Shown piece after piece: positions 55,043-63,945 of a stretch of DNA of 64,000 bases. The stretch is from Myxococcales bacterium (GTDB taxonomy: Bacteria; Myxococcota_A; Polyangia; Palsa-1104; JAEUJZ01), in assembly GCA_016794365.1 (NCBI GenBank), contig JAEUKB010000079.1, positions 147,594 to 211,593 of the forward strand, written 5' to 3'. The stretch's first letter is position 1. Each line of letters opens with the position of its first letter. The notes under the pieces are model-generated. The model saw only the letters and a program-made list of their open reading frames with translations. It did no database searches and was not told the DNA's origin. The position numbers and the translations under genes were made by a program.

Positions 55043-56605
55043 CTAAAACGAGTTCCGCTTGCACTCCCAGTGCAGACCGGAAGGAATCACCAGCTTGTCT
55101 TCCGAATCGAGCGGCTTCTGCGTCAGCGCATCCGCAACCGTGCTCCCCGGTAGGAGTCCGCCCGGGACCAGCGCATCTTTGTCCGCTGACAGCGGATCAT
55201 TGAGCTTGGTCTTTTCCACCACGCCTTTGACAAACCAGCACATCCGCGCAAGCTCGGTATCGGACAGCGTCTCTCCGCTTAGCACTTTCTGATTCACATC
55301 CGGCAGTCCGTTAAACTCTTTGTCGCGCTGTCCGGTCACTTCATACGGACCCATAAACACCCGCTGCCGAGGCCCCGGATTCTGGGATCGCGCCAGCTCT
55401 TGCATCATCGCTCGCGTCGCCAGCTCATCCCCCGGACCTTTGGGATTGATCGAAACCCCCACCGAGGTGTTGTCGGTGTCATCGATGTCCAGCTCGATCG
55501 TGGGCGCGCTGTACACGCCGCGATGGATCTGATCAAAGATGCGCGTATAAATCGGCGTCCAGTTTTCGTAGATCGATCCAATACACGTTGGAAAAAACGA
55601 TCCCGAGCTGTCTTTGCAGCCAGACTTTACGTCGTTTGCAAACGTCCAGACTTTCGGAGTCTTCGTCGGATTTTGCGCCATCAGCTGATCGATAAGCTTC
55701 ACCGAGCGCTGCGTGTTGCCAATGTGCGCGATCACCTCGACACCGGATTCCCACATCAGCTGGGTGAGGTATTCCTCTCGATAATACTTGCGTCCCGATC
55801 CGACCGGATACTCATACGTGGGCTGCGTGTTGATGTCGAACCAGAAGCCCATGTGACGCACTTCGACCTTGATCAAAGGATTCACAGACTGCGCACCCAG
55901 CGCAAACGCATTTACATCGCGCACGCAGTCTGGATTGATAAACGCACTGATCACCCCGAGTCGCTTTCGTCCCGTCGCTGCAACCTTTCCTGCGATGTAC
56001 CAAGCCTGCTCTCTGTGAACCCAGTACGTTGAAAAGTTGGGAGTCTGTCCCGGATAGGAATAGCGAACGCCATCGTTTACAACCAGAAACTTTTTGTCAG
56101 GAAACTGCTGCGCAGCAGAGACAAAGTCATCGCCATAATCGACAGTATTTCCGACGACAACTTGATTCCTACTGGCCAGATCTTTGACTTCCTTTAGTAC
56201 GTTTCCGGGTGTCAGTCCGAACAGCTTTTCTAGCCGCAGATAGCCCAGCGCATCACTTGTTGCTTGCAGCGAGTCATTGTGTGCAACCGTCCAGCCTTCT
56301 AGCTCTCCGGGGAATCCGGTCATCGCGACACCGACGGACAACGGAAGCTGACACTGCTGCTTGATGCACTGCGAAGGACTGGGACAGTCTTCGTTTGCCG
56401 TACAGCGAATCGAGCAGACTCCGATCTTGTCATCGGGAGCGACCGTGCTGAGCAGACACTTGGCGGCCTGACAGTCTGTGTCCGCGCTACAGCTCTCTCC
56501 GATTCCTTTCTTGACGTTGGTATCCACCGTCAAGGAACACGCAGCCTGCATGATCGCATAGCAGGTCACAAGCAAGGTCTTCGTAGTCATAAAGCGGGAG
56601 GACAT
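55043..56605 (-). CDS. BMP-family substrate-binding lipoprotein with Cys-rich N-terminus
   Basis: 520 residues from ATG 56605, which has AGGAGAGG upstream; the longer frame runs into repeats of the next gene. The signal peptide ends MQAAC (Cys23), a lipobox. Residues 33-85 hold Cys-rich repeats of the form CSADTDCQAAKC and CTANEDCPSPSQC, common in Myxococcota exported proteins. The rest is a BMP/Med-type domain: LSVGVAMTGFPGELEGWT, then FLVVNDGVRYSYPGQ and REQAWYIAGKVAA, which in other bacteria binds nucleosides or related small molecules. No ABC permease or ATPase gene lies beside it, so it may be a receptor rather than an importer part. Confidence 0.85.
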   Translation of the reverse strand: MSSRFMTTKTLLVTCYAIMQAACSLTVDTNVKKGIGESCSADTDCQAAKCLLSTVAPDDKIGVCSIRCTANEDCPSPSQCIKQQCQLPLSVGVAMTGFPGELEGWTVAHNDSLQATSDALGYLRLEKLFGLTPGNVLKEVKDLASRNQVVVGNTVDYGDDFVSAAQQFPDKKFLVVNDGVRYSYPGQTPNFSTYWVHREQAWYIAGKVAATGRKRLGVISAFINPDCVRDVNAFALGAQSVNPLIKVEVRHMGFWFDINTQPTYEYPVGSGRKYYREEYLTQLMWESGVEVIAHIGNTQRSVKLIDQLMAQNPTKTPKVWTFANDVKSGCKDSSGSFFPTCIGSIYENWTPIYTRIFDQIHRGVYSAPTIELDIDDTDNTSVGVSINPKGPGDELATRAMMQELARSQNPGPRQRVFMGPYEVTGQRDKEFNGLPDVNQKVLSGETLSDTELARMCWFVKGVVEKTKLNDPLSADKDALVPGGLLPGSTVADALTQKPLDSEDKLVIPSGLHWECKRNSF

Positions 56606-56627
56606 GGTTCCTCTCCTTTGCGCGACG

Positions 56628-57788
56628 TTAAGGAATCGGGTTCGCAGTGGTGTTGGGAGTCGGATTGGGAATCGCAGAAGGAGCGGTCGAGCTGGTCGAT
56701 GGCAGCGTCGGAATGCTATCGATCGAGACATCGCGCTGCGTAGCCGAGACATCGCGCTGCGTAGCCGAGACATCGCGCTGCGTAGGCGGCTTGCGAACAA
56801 GCGATACGATCGTGGTCACCGCAATCGTGGCAACACCGACCGGAATCAGGATGTCTGTGGCATAACCAAGCCCGCGCGTTCGACTCTGTAACGAAGGAAG
56901 ACTGCTGGCATCGATCGATCCCGAATACGGAGTCGATTGCAGCGTGTTTTGCGAAACCAGCGCGCCCACTCCGGTTCCGATTCCGCTTGCGATCAGGATG
57001 CCGCCCGCGACGAGACCTCCGTAAAACAGCGGACCCAGTCGCGATCCAGTCTGGCTGGTTGTCTTGCGCAGTGATTCAGACCCTGGTGCCGCCATCGCTT
57101 GCGATGCCGCTGGATGTTTGCCAGCGTCCGACGCAGATCTGCTGCCAGCAGCATTTTGCGAACCATTCGCAAGATCCAAAGAGCCACTTTGGGAAGGACT
57201 CGCTGTTCCGTTTGGTGCAGCACTTCCCGTCGGAGGCAAGTTCCCCGGTCCGCTTCCCTCTGCCGGATGATCCGCGTCTTTGGGATCTTTTCCAGCGTCC
57301 TTTGCAGCGTCCTTTGCAGCGTCCTTTGCAGCGTCCTTTGCGGGCTCTTTGGGAGTCACCGCAGGACGGCTCGCCAGGTCAGTCTGCGCATCTTGAAGGA
57401 ACTGCTCGGCCTTCTGTCTCAGATCGGGACGGATCTCTTGTTCGCTTAGGAATCGCTGGTAGTTGTGAATCGCATCTTGGAGCCGTCCGAGCTTGTGCAG
57501 CGAGCGACCGATGTTGATAAGCAGCCACGATACGGGACGACGACGGAACGCAGACTCATACGCATCCAGCGCTCCTTCGTAGTCATCTTTTTTCGACAGC
57601 TTGCGCGCTCGGTTGTAGTGCGCGCGGCAGATCGCATCGACCATACAGGGATCGCTGGCTGGGGAGTCTTCTTTGTCCGTCGAGTCAGCTCTCGCAGAGG
57701 AGCCGCTGAGCAGGGTCAGCAGCGCCGCCCCAGCGAGGACGTTATTCCTCAATCTCGAACTGGGGTTTTTTCTTCTTCTTGTACGCAT
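56628..57788 (-). CDS. TPR membrane protein with internal repeats
   Basis: 386 residues: a signal peptide (NVLAGAALLTLLSGSSARA), a TPR segment (ARKLSKKDDYEGALDAYESA, LINIGRSLHKLGRLQDAI), a long Ala/Ser/Lys linker, two hydrophobic segments (about 255-275 and 310-330), and a Pro/Thr tail. Four 12-bp DNA repeats (57295-57342) encode DAAK units and three 21-bp repeats (56725-56787) encode ATQRDVS units, so copy number could vary. The start overlaps the end of the kinase remnant by 47 bases. Such kinase-TPR pairs are common in this group. Confidence 0.75.
   Translation of the reverse strand: MRTRRRKNPSSRLRNNVLAGAALLTLLSGSSARADSTDKEDSPASDPCMVDAICRAHYNRARKLSKKDDYEGALDAYESAFRRRPVSWLLINIGRSLHKLGRLQDAIHNYQRFLSEQEIRPDLRQKAEQFLQDAQTDLASRPAVTPKEPAKDAAKDAAKDAAKDAGKDPKDADHPAEGSGPGNLPPTGSAAPNGTASPSQSGSLDLANGSQNAAGSRSASDAGKHPAASQAMAAPGSESLRKTTSQTGSRLGPLFYGGLVAGGILIASGIGTGVGALVSQNTLQSTPYSGSIDASSLPSLQSRTRGLGYATDILIPVGVATIAVTTIVSLVRKPPTQRDVSATQRDVSATQRDVSIDSIPTLPSTSSTAPSAIPNPTPNTTANPIP
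56725..56787 (-). repeat. Three 21-bp in-frame repeats
   Basis: Unit on the plus strand begins GAGACATCGCGCTGCGTAGC; the three copies are identical except for one base near the end of the third. They encode ATQRDVS on the minus strand, in the TPR membrane protein. Confidence 0.9.
57295..57342 (-). repeat. Four 12-bp in-frame repeats
   Basis: GCGTCCTTTGCA repeated four times (the last with one base changed), encoding DAAK units on the minus strand in the linker of the TPR membrane protein. Confidence 0.9.
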
Positions 57789-59031
57789 CGCCTTTGGGTG
57801 CCTTTTGCTGCCCCTTTCCCGTCGGGACCACAGCAGTAGAGTCAGCGGGCGGCAGCGCTTCGAGCGTCACCGTCTGCTGCTCGTCACGACTCCGATCGAA
57901 CACCAAGAGCTGGTTGACATAGCCCGGCGCGACGATCCGCAGCTCCTCTGTTCCGGTGCCGAGCGGTCGCTCGCTCTGCCACGGCGTCTTGCCCAGGATC
58001 GCTCCGTCGGTCACGCGCAAGATCTCGGCCCCCGTCGGAGCCGTCTTGATCTGCCAGTGAACCCGACGCGGCGGCTCGGGTACCTGCGGCATCGCTGCAA
58101 TCGGCGCTGGCGTCACGGGCTCGACCGACGGTTTGTGACGACCGAGCGCCAGCCAGCCGACGATCCCCAGCCCCAGCAGCACCGGCAGCATCGCCAGCAC
58201 TCGATAGCGCTTTTTGGTGATGATCTGCGACGAAGGAGAGCTGTTCTCACTGGCCGCGAGGTTCATCGTCGAGCGAAATCCTGCCGAGCCAGATTCCTCT
58301 GGACCGATCACGCGCATCGGCCCAGAGCTGGCCGGTGTCTGCGGCGTAATCGGCGTCGCCAGCGGCGCAAACTGCAAGTCCATCGGCAACAGCGGCTTCA
58401 CCGAGGCAGAGTCAATCGTCGCCGCTTCATGCTCATCGTCAGCGGACTCTCCGGGATCAGACGCAACCTGCGGCAGCGACGGCTGTACAAAGCTCACCAG
58501 CTCGGACTGAAGCGCATCAATGCGCTGATCCACCTGGTTCATCGACGGACGCTGCGCTGGATCTTTGCTCATCATCGCTTGGATCAGATCCACGACCGAC
58601 GCTGGCAAGTACGAAGCCAGCGACACAAGCGGAGTCGGCTGCTGAAACTGATGCATTCCCAACAGCTCACCGCCGCCCGTCGCCACAAACGGCAGTCGTC
58701 CCGCCAGCAGTCGATACAGAATCACACCGAGTGAATAGACATCGGCGCGATCGCTGACCTCGACGCCGCCTTTGCACTGCTCCGGCGACATATACGCAGG
58801 CGTCCCCAGCAGCGAGTCGCCCTTGGTCAGTCCCTTGCGCAAGTTCGGATCGCGCAGCTTCGCAATGCCAAAGTCGAGCAGCTTGGCGCGTTCGCCGCCT
58901 GCCACCACCGGATCTGGCACCAGCATGATGTTGTCCGGCTGACTGTCGTGTTCGCGATGGCTCGTCGCACAGCGAGGTCGCTTGCACCCGCGCTGGGAAG
59001 TGTACGGGAACCCAAACCGGCAGGCTCCCAC
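57742..59031 (-). pseudogene. Ser/Thr kinase lacking its N-lobe, with TM and PEGA-like tail
   Basis: The frame (429 residues from a GTG at 59031) contains only the C-terminal part of a kinase. It joins at HREHDSQPDNIML, which is where HRDLKPDNIML would be, with two extra residues and the catalytic Asp and Lys displaced; everything before it (glycine loop, VAIK lysine, helix C) is absent. DFG (LDFGIAKL), SPEQ and the lower lobe are intact, then a linker, one helix (VLAMLPVLLGLGIVGWLALG) and a PEGA-like beta domain (VHWQIKTAPTGAEILRV). The sequence upstream is a different, intact gene, so the N-lobe was lost by deletion. The tail could still act as a membrane protein. Confidence 0.7.
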
Positions 59032-59041
59032 GTCGCGCAGG

Positions 59042-59548
59042 CTAGCGAGCGGGCCTTGTCAGCTCCAGCTCTTCCACCGCAGCCAGCAGCGCCGCCGGTT
59101 GGATCTTTTCGCCACTGCTGTTTGCCAGCGCCTTGCACGCAAGCCCCACGGCTTCGGTCAGGCTGCTGGTCAGGCGCAAGTCCAGTCGAATCTTGGTCGT
59201 CAGCAGCATCCGCGTAAACATGCTGCGCAGCGAGGCAATCAAGAACGGCTGATCGGGCATGCAAAAGATCAGGGTGCGATAGGACGGACCGTACGCGCGC
59301 AGCAGGCTGGCCGTGGCGGCCTGAGCGCCATCGTCGAGCCCCATCGCACCACCCGCTGTCGGCACAAAGCGGTTGACCTGCAAGAACACCGAGATTCCAT
59401 CCGGCGTCGCGCTGCGCACCTTATCCAGGGCTCGCTCCATCCCGATGGCATCGGACTCGACCAGAAACTCCCAGCGCACTGCGATACAGACGTTTCCATA
59501 GCTGCCGATGCACTGACTCTGTTTCCGTTCCAGAATCTCTAGCTTCAT
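59042..59548 (-). CDS. Conserved protein of unknown function
   Basis: 168 residues from ATG 59548 (MKLEILERKQSQCIGSYGN). No signal peptide or membrane segment. Alternating strands and helices (ISVFLQVNRFVP, TLIFCMPDQPFLIASLRSMF) suggest an alpha/beta fold. From memory, similar proteins with ERxQ-CIG-YGN starts occur as families in Myxococcota, with no known function. It is 10 bases upstream of the truncated kinase on the same strand and may have been placed there by the same deletion. Confidence 0.6.
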   Translation of the reverse strand: MKLEILERKQSQCIGSYGNVCIAVRWEFLVESDAIGMERALDKVRSATPDGISVFLQVNRFVPTAGGAMGLDDGAQAATASLLRAYGPSYRTLIFCMPDQPFLIASLRSMFTRMLLTTKIRLDLRLTSSLTEAVGLACKALANSSGEKIQPAALLAAVEELELTRPAR

Positions 59549-59700
59549 CGCACCCCGCCCAGTTCGGCAGTATATCAAGCGATCCTCGCGCCGTGCGTAC
59601 GGACGACTTCCCAGACGGGCCGCACCAGCCGCTGACCCAGCCTGTCTCGCTCTGCCGCCTTTTCCCGACACAGCAGAGCGCCGCATTTTTTGCGCGGAGA

Positions 59701-60096
59701 CTAGGCCATGTGCTCGATGTGAGCGGGCATCGTGACCCACGAGTGCATCCGCTCTTCGTAGACGGAAATGATCGGCGGCGGAAAGCTTGGATCGGCAAAC
59801 GCGCCCACCGGGACAGCCACGATGCCGGGCATGTCGTCGATTTCGTAATACACCGTCGCCCCGCAGGTCGGACAGAAGTGAAACATCGCTTTGGAGCCAG
59901 CGTCTCCGGTCCGCACCCACTCGGTCTGTTTGCCTTCGATGCGAACGCGATCGCTCGGCCAGCGCGCCTGCGCCGCAAAGACGCTGCCCGTGCGCAGCTG
60001 ACACGCCAAGCAGTGACAGACTGAGATCCGGACAGGCTCCCCTTCGCAGACCACGCAGAGCTGACCACAGCTACAAGTTGCACGTCGTACGTTCAT
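59701..60096 (-). CDS. GFA-family (glutathione-dependent formaldehyde-activating-like) zinc protein
   Basis: 131 residues from ATG 60096. The zinc-binding cysteines are in CSCGQLCVVC, CHCLACQ and FCPTCGATVYYE, the layout of the GFA/CENP-V fold. Such proteins bind small thiol adducts or have unknown roles; the original formaldehyde activity is not general. The frame could extend 28 codons upstream with no family match. It stands alone, with about 150 bases to the next gene. Confidence 0.88.
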   Translation of the reverse strand: MNVRRATCSCGQLCVVCEGEPVRISVCHCLACQLRTGSVFAAQARWPSDRVRIEGKQTEWVRTGDAGSKAMFHFCPTCGATVYYEIDDMPGIVAVPVGAFADPSFPPPIISVYEERMHSWVTMPAHIEHMA

Positions 60097-60372
60097 GACG
60101 CGGACTTTACACCGAGCGTCGCGCCGTCCCAAGCCACCGAATGGATCGCGAAAACGGACGAACACCCCGCAGATCCCCATCGAGCGAGCAAGCCATCAGC
60201 AGCGTTCTGCCTTCCCCGTCACGTTCCGGCGGATGCTGGGAAGTCTTCAAAAACGCCGCGACGGGAAATACAAAATCCGGCTTAACAACCAATCCCGTCG
60301 AAAAAGCTGCTGAAACGTCCCCTTTTCCGTCAGAGCCATGCGGGGAAGTCGTCTTTGGGTCGAGCAGTTCTT

Positions 60373-60519
60373 ACCAGCGGAACGCGACGGTCTACTGGGC
60401 ACAGGGACGCTTGGCAGCGCGCTGAAGCGGCGGAAGGCGAACTGGCCGCGCACTTGGGCTCGCCAGCGTGCTTGCTGTTCAGCTTGTCAGCGTCGGAAAT
60501 GCAGTGCGTGGAGGGTTGA
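60373..60519 (+). pseudogene. Possible relic of an alpha-oxoamine synthase (BioF-like)
   Basis: A 48-codon open stretch before a TGA reads RRSTGHRDAWQRAEAAEGEL and then AAHLGSPACLLFS. This resembles the segment of BioF/KBL-type PLP enzymes that reads SGxxxxHxxLExELAxxLGxxxALLFxSG, with two extra residues. Nothing else of such an enzyme is present on either side. It is called from pattern only. Confidence 0.3.
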
Positions 60520-60567
60520 CGTGTCAGACCGGCCACGTAAGGTGTGGCTCCACATTTGGAGATCCCT

Positions 60568-61161
60568 ATGATCACGCTTCATCACGCTCCGCGCTCGCGA
60601 TCCTCACGCATCATTTGGCTCCTGGAGGAACTCGGAGCCCCGTATCAGCTTCGGCTCACCAACATCCCGAGGATGGACGGGTCGGGCGCGTCGGATGCGG
60701 ACAACCCGCACCCCGACAAAAAAGTTCCGGCGCTGGTTCACGACGGTGTGCTCATCACCGAGTCCGCCGCCATCATCCTCTACCTTACAGATCTGTTCCC
60801 CGACGCGGGCCTGGGGCCCAAGCAGGGCGATCGGCTGCGCGGTCCGTATCTGACCTGGCTCGCCTATTACGCGGGAGTGATCGAGCCGACGATCACGGCG
60901 GAGTTCGCCGGTCTGGGTGCCAATCCAGCGCTACAGCGCACCTTCACGACGCGGGCGGCGGTGGACAAGCGGATCTTGGGGGCGCTCCAGGCGGGGCCCT
61001 ATGTGCTCGGCGAGAAGTTCTCGGGGGCCGACATCCTGATCGCGAGCATGGGACAGTGGAGCCGCAACATGCTACCGGCGGATGCCATCGTCGATGAGTA
61101 TCTGGCTCGCTGCAATGCGCGGCCTGCGCTGGCACGGGCGATGGGGAAAGACGCAGGCTGA
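60568..61161 (+). CDS. Glutathione S-transferase-like protein
   Basis: 197 residues. The thioredoxin-like N-terminal domain has LHHAPRSRSSRIIWLLEELG (Ser-rich active-site region), KKVPALVHDGVLITESAAII (cis-Pro and the Glu-Ser glutathione contact), and the helical C-terminal domain includes GEKFSGADILIASMGQW, a GST signature. It probably conjugates or reduces small electrophiles. ATG 60568 gives the family length; an earlier start adds 8 residues. Confidence 0.92.
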   Translation: MITLHHAPRSRSSRIIWLLEELGAPYQLRLTNIPRMDGSGASDADNPHPDKKVPALVHDGVLITESAAIILYLTDLFPDAGLGPKQGDRLRGPYLTWLAYYAGVIEPTITAEFAGLGANPALQRTFTTRAAVDKRILGALQAGPYVLGEKFSGADILIASMGQWSRNMLPADAIVDEYLARCNARPALARAMGKDAG

Positions 61162-61274
61162 GAAAGCGTCATCGCGGGTCTGGGCGATCGCACCGATAGG
61201 CTCACACATCCTGGGAGGGAAGCCGCCTGGTCCCCACGCCAATCGATGAGCGCGGTCGCTTCCCCGTAAGCGGA

Positions 61275-62360
61275 TTAGAGAAACGTGAGCCTAGCCTGGC
61301 CAGAGAGATCGACGCTTCGACGGGGTTTTACCGCAGTGAACTCGACCACATCACCGGGAAGCAGCTTGCCGCGATAGTCGAACGCCTGCACCTTGGCCCC
61401 TTCGGTCAGTCCTGTCTGTTTGCTGCCGCCATATGTCTGATTCGATCGCGACAGCTCGATCGGGCCCACGCAAGACACCCCGTCAGGGACTGCCGCACAG
61501 ATCGACAGATACTCTTGTTCAAGGCTGTACCAGCGACCCCGCCGCAGGTGTGTCTGCACAAGCAGCCGTCCCTGCTGGACTTCTACCCGCGATACCGTGT
61601 GATCGTCGCGAGCGCCTCGGTTTAGATCGAAGTACTGCGCGTTGCGATAGGTTCCGTTCGTGGTCGCAACGATCAGCGAGAGCGCGTCACTGTCAGAAGA
61701 GCAGAGCTTCACATTCACAAAAGGAGCCGCCAGCTTCGCCTGCGCCGCTGTCTGACAGGATCCCTCTTGGCCAGTGTCCGGGTCGAGCTTCTTCGCAAGT
61801 GGAAGCAGCGGGAAGGCCCCCAGGCGTCGCAGTGAGCTGGCGATCTCGCCCAGCTGCTCTTCCGAGGGAAGCTGCTGATCGATCGAGTCACGCAGCAGTC
61901 CTTCGGGAAGCGGCAGGTACAGCGCGCCTCGATACGCGGCCACCGCAGCCTCACGCTCACCGAGCAGCTCGTGGGCCCGTCCCAGGTTGTAACGAACCGC
62001 TCGCTCCCGCGTAGAGTCTGTCACAAGGGGGAGCGTCCGCAGCGCCACCTGCTTGGCTGCCGCGCCATCCCCCGCCCGAACCAGCGCCCAGGCCCACTCC
62101 GAAAGAAGCTTCACCTCGGTCGGCCGACCCGCCACGAGTCGCTCCAGCACCCGCGCCATGCCTCGGTAGTCCTTGGCCCGCTCCAGCGTCATCAGCTCTG
62201 CCTGCTCTGGCGCGTCCGTGCGCTGTCCGACTTGTGCCGCTTCTGCGCTCGCAGGGGGCTTGGCTGGCTGGGCTGCGCTCACTTGCAGCGTACACACAGC
62301 GCCCAGCAGGCCGAGCGCACCTCCCCGGACCCACAGCCGCGATACCCTGGACCTGTTCAT
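61275..62360 (-). CDS. Exported TPR protein of unknown function
   Basis: 361 residues from ATG 62360, preceded by GAGGGAG; the longer frame is rejected. A signal peptide (GGALGLLGAVCTLQVSAAQ) is followed by TPR-like helices (LMTLERAKDYRGMARVLERL, YNLGRAHELLGEREAAVAAY) to about residue 160, then a beta-rich C-terminal half with four cysteines likely forming disulfides. No known domain was recognised in that half. The GNAT gene is divergent. Confidence 0.65.
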   Translation of the reverse strand: MNRSRVSRLWVRGGALGLLGAVCTLQVSAAQPAKPPASAEAAQVGQRTDAPEQAELMTLERAKDYRGMARVLERLVAGRPTEVKLLSEWAWALVRAGDGAAAKQVALRTLPLVTDSTRERAVRYNLGRAHELLGEREAAVAAYRGALYLPLPEGLLRDSIDQQLPSEEQLGEIASSLRRLGAFPLLPLAKKLDPDTGQEGSCQTAAQAKLAAPFVNVKLCSSDSDALSLIVATTNGTYRNAQYFDLNRGARDDHTVSRVEVQQGRLLVQTHLRRGRWYSLEQEYLSICAAVPDGVSCVGPIELSRSNQTYGGSKQTGLTEGAKVQAFDYRGKLLPGDVVEFTAVKPRRSVDLSGQARLTFL

Positions 62361-62502
62361 ATGCGAGTCTCCCTCATGCCGTTTTGACGTGTTGCAAAGC
62401 GTACAGCGCTTTGCGGAGAAACAAAGCACAACCAAGCCGGGCGGATTGCCCGTGACAGCGCAGTGCCTTGGGCGTGAAAACGGAGGAACGGGTGTGTGAG
62501 CC

Positions 62503-63078
62503 ATGCTGACTTCCGAACGACTGACCTACGCGCTGCTTGAAGAAGCAGACTGGCCGTTTTTCCTGTCGCTCCAGCGGGATCCGCTGGTGATGCGCTACGT
62601 GTCCGATTCGTGCGACGACGCGACGATCCGCGCCGCCTTCGATTCACGGCTGCCCCGCTGGACGGTCGGCAGCAAGCACTGGCTCTGTCTGGTGATGCGC
62701 CAAAAGACCACCGCCGCTGCGGTGGGCGTCACAGGACTTGTCGATCGCGGCGATGGCCTCGCAGAGGTCGGGTTCCTGCTCGCAAGCGATCACGTTCGCC
62801 AAGGCTACGGCCTGGAGTCGCTGCGCGCGCTGTGTCAGTTCGCGTTTGTCACCGCCGGATTTCGCAAGCTCAGCGCCGTGGTCACCGCCGGAAATGTGGC
62901 GTCCAAAGCGGTGCTGGAACGGGCCGGTTTCCTGCACGAAGGCACGCTGCGACAGAGCTTCTTCCTGCACGGCACCTGGCAAGACGACTGGGTCTTTGGA
63001 CTGCTCCCGCACGAGGCGCGCGGGTCAGCGGGCGATCCATCCGCTTCTCGTGCGAAGCCTGATCCACACAAGGCCTAA
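62503..63078 (+). CDS. GNAT acetyltransferase of the RimJ/RimL type
   Basis: 191 residues. It begins LTSERLTYALLEEADWPFFL, the RimJ/L start, and has the acetyl-CoA loop VRQGYGLESLRALCQFAF followed by VTAGNVASKAVLERAGFLHE, the conserved NxxSxxxxExxGF element, then EGTLRQSFFLHG. These enzymes acetylate protein N-termini or small amines. The C-terminal 20 residues are extra. Confidence 0.9.
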   Translation: MLTSERLTYALLEEADWPFFLSLQRDPLVMRYVSDSCDDATIRAAFDSRLPRWTVGSKHWLCLVMRQKTTAAAVGVTGLVDRGDGLAEVGFLLASDHVRQGYGLESLRALCQFAFVTAGFRKLSAVVTAGNVASKAVLERAGFLHEGTLRQSFFLHGTWQDDWVFGLLPHEARGSAGDPSASRAKPDPHKA

Positions 63079-63156
63079 GCAGCGCGCGGTGGCGGGCCCG
63101 CGCACAGCGTGGGTTTTGATGGTGCCCGCGCGGCCAGGTCTTTATGCTCCGCGTCC

Positions 63157-63678
63157 ATGAGCTCACGACTGAACGAAATGGAAAACGAAGGGCTGGTGGT
63201 GATCGGACGGGTGGTGCAAACGGAATACGACACGTCCGAGCCGATCGAAGCGCTGGCCGAGGCCGTGGATGACTGGGCCGCCAAGCTGTCTCTGCCGCTG
63301 GGGCTGGTCTACTGCGGAACCACAATCAACTGGCCCGATGATGTCCGCTATACACCGCTGTTGATTGGGCTTGTGACCTTTAGCGGCTACGGGGATGACG
63401 ACGAGCCGGTCGCGGGTCACGTAGGGCCGGGCGCGATGGACCTGGGCCGGGCGAAGGCGATTCCTGAAGCGTTCTGGCAATCCCTGCGCGAGCAGCACGG
63501 CGTGACGCTGTCGGACCACGATGAAGTCTATCTGGCCGCAGCGGGCTGGACCTGGGTGTCGATGGGCAGCGCCGAGGGCGAGCGGGTCTGCTCGGTTTCC
63601 ACGGAAGACGACGGCTACCGCGTCATTGCCGAAGCCCTCCGCACCGGAACCTGGGAAGTCCGCGTCGGCTACTGCTGA
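63157..63678 (+). CDS. Small acidic protein of unknown function
   Basis: 173 residues starting MSSRLNEMENEGLVVIGRVV; an earlier GTG/ATG adds 16 residues without support. It is acidic with repeated strand-like segments (LVYCGTTINWPDD, LIGLVTFSGYGDDDEP, GWTWVSMGSAEGE), so an alpha/beta fold is likely. No family was recognised. The 21-bp minisatellite begins right after its stop. Confidence 0.55.
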   Translation: MSSRLNEMENEGLVVIGRVVQTEYDTSEPIEALAEAVDDWAAKLSLPLGLVYCGTTINWPDDVRYTPLLIGLVTFSGYGDDDEPVAGHVGPGAMDLGRAKAIPEAFWQSLREQHGVTLSDHDEVYLAAAGWTWVSMGSAEGERVCSVSTEDDGYRVIAEALRTGTWEVRVGYC

Positions 63679-63679
63679 A

Positions 63680-63857
63680 CGTCGGCTGCAACATCCCCCC
63701 CTCCGTTTGCAACATCCTCCCCTCCGTTTGCAACATCCCCCCCTCCGTTTGCAACATCCCCCCCTCCGGCTGCAACATCCCCCCCTCCGTTTGCAACATC
63801 CCCCCTTACGGGAATGACCTCGCAGGGGGTCGGCTGCAACATCCCCCCCTCCGGGAG
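63680..63857. repeat. 21-bp minisatellite
   Basis: The unit begins CTCCGTTTGCAACATCCCCC; about six units stand in a row from 63681 to about 63805, with TTTGC/GGCTGC variants, then one more unit near 63831-63850 after a short insert (ACGGGAATGACCTCG). Homopolymer C runs of 6-7 make it prone to slippage. It lies just before the transposase start. Confidence 0.9.
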
Positions 63858-63945
63858 TGACCTCACCATTAGTCACAATTATCCCGAGGGAGGGATGGTT
63901 GAGGTTGCTTGCTGAGAGGAACTTGTGGTGCTGAGGTGTTCCGGC

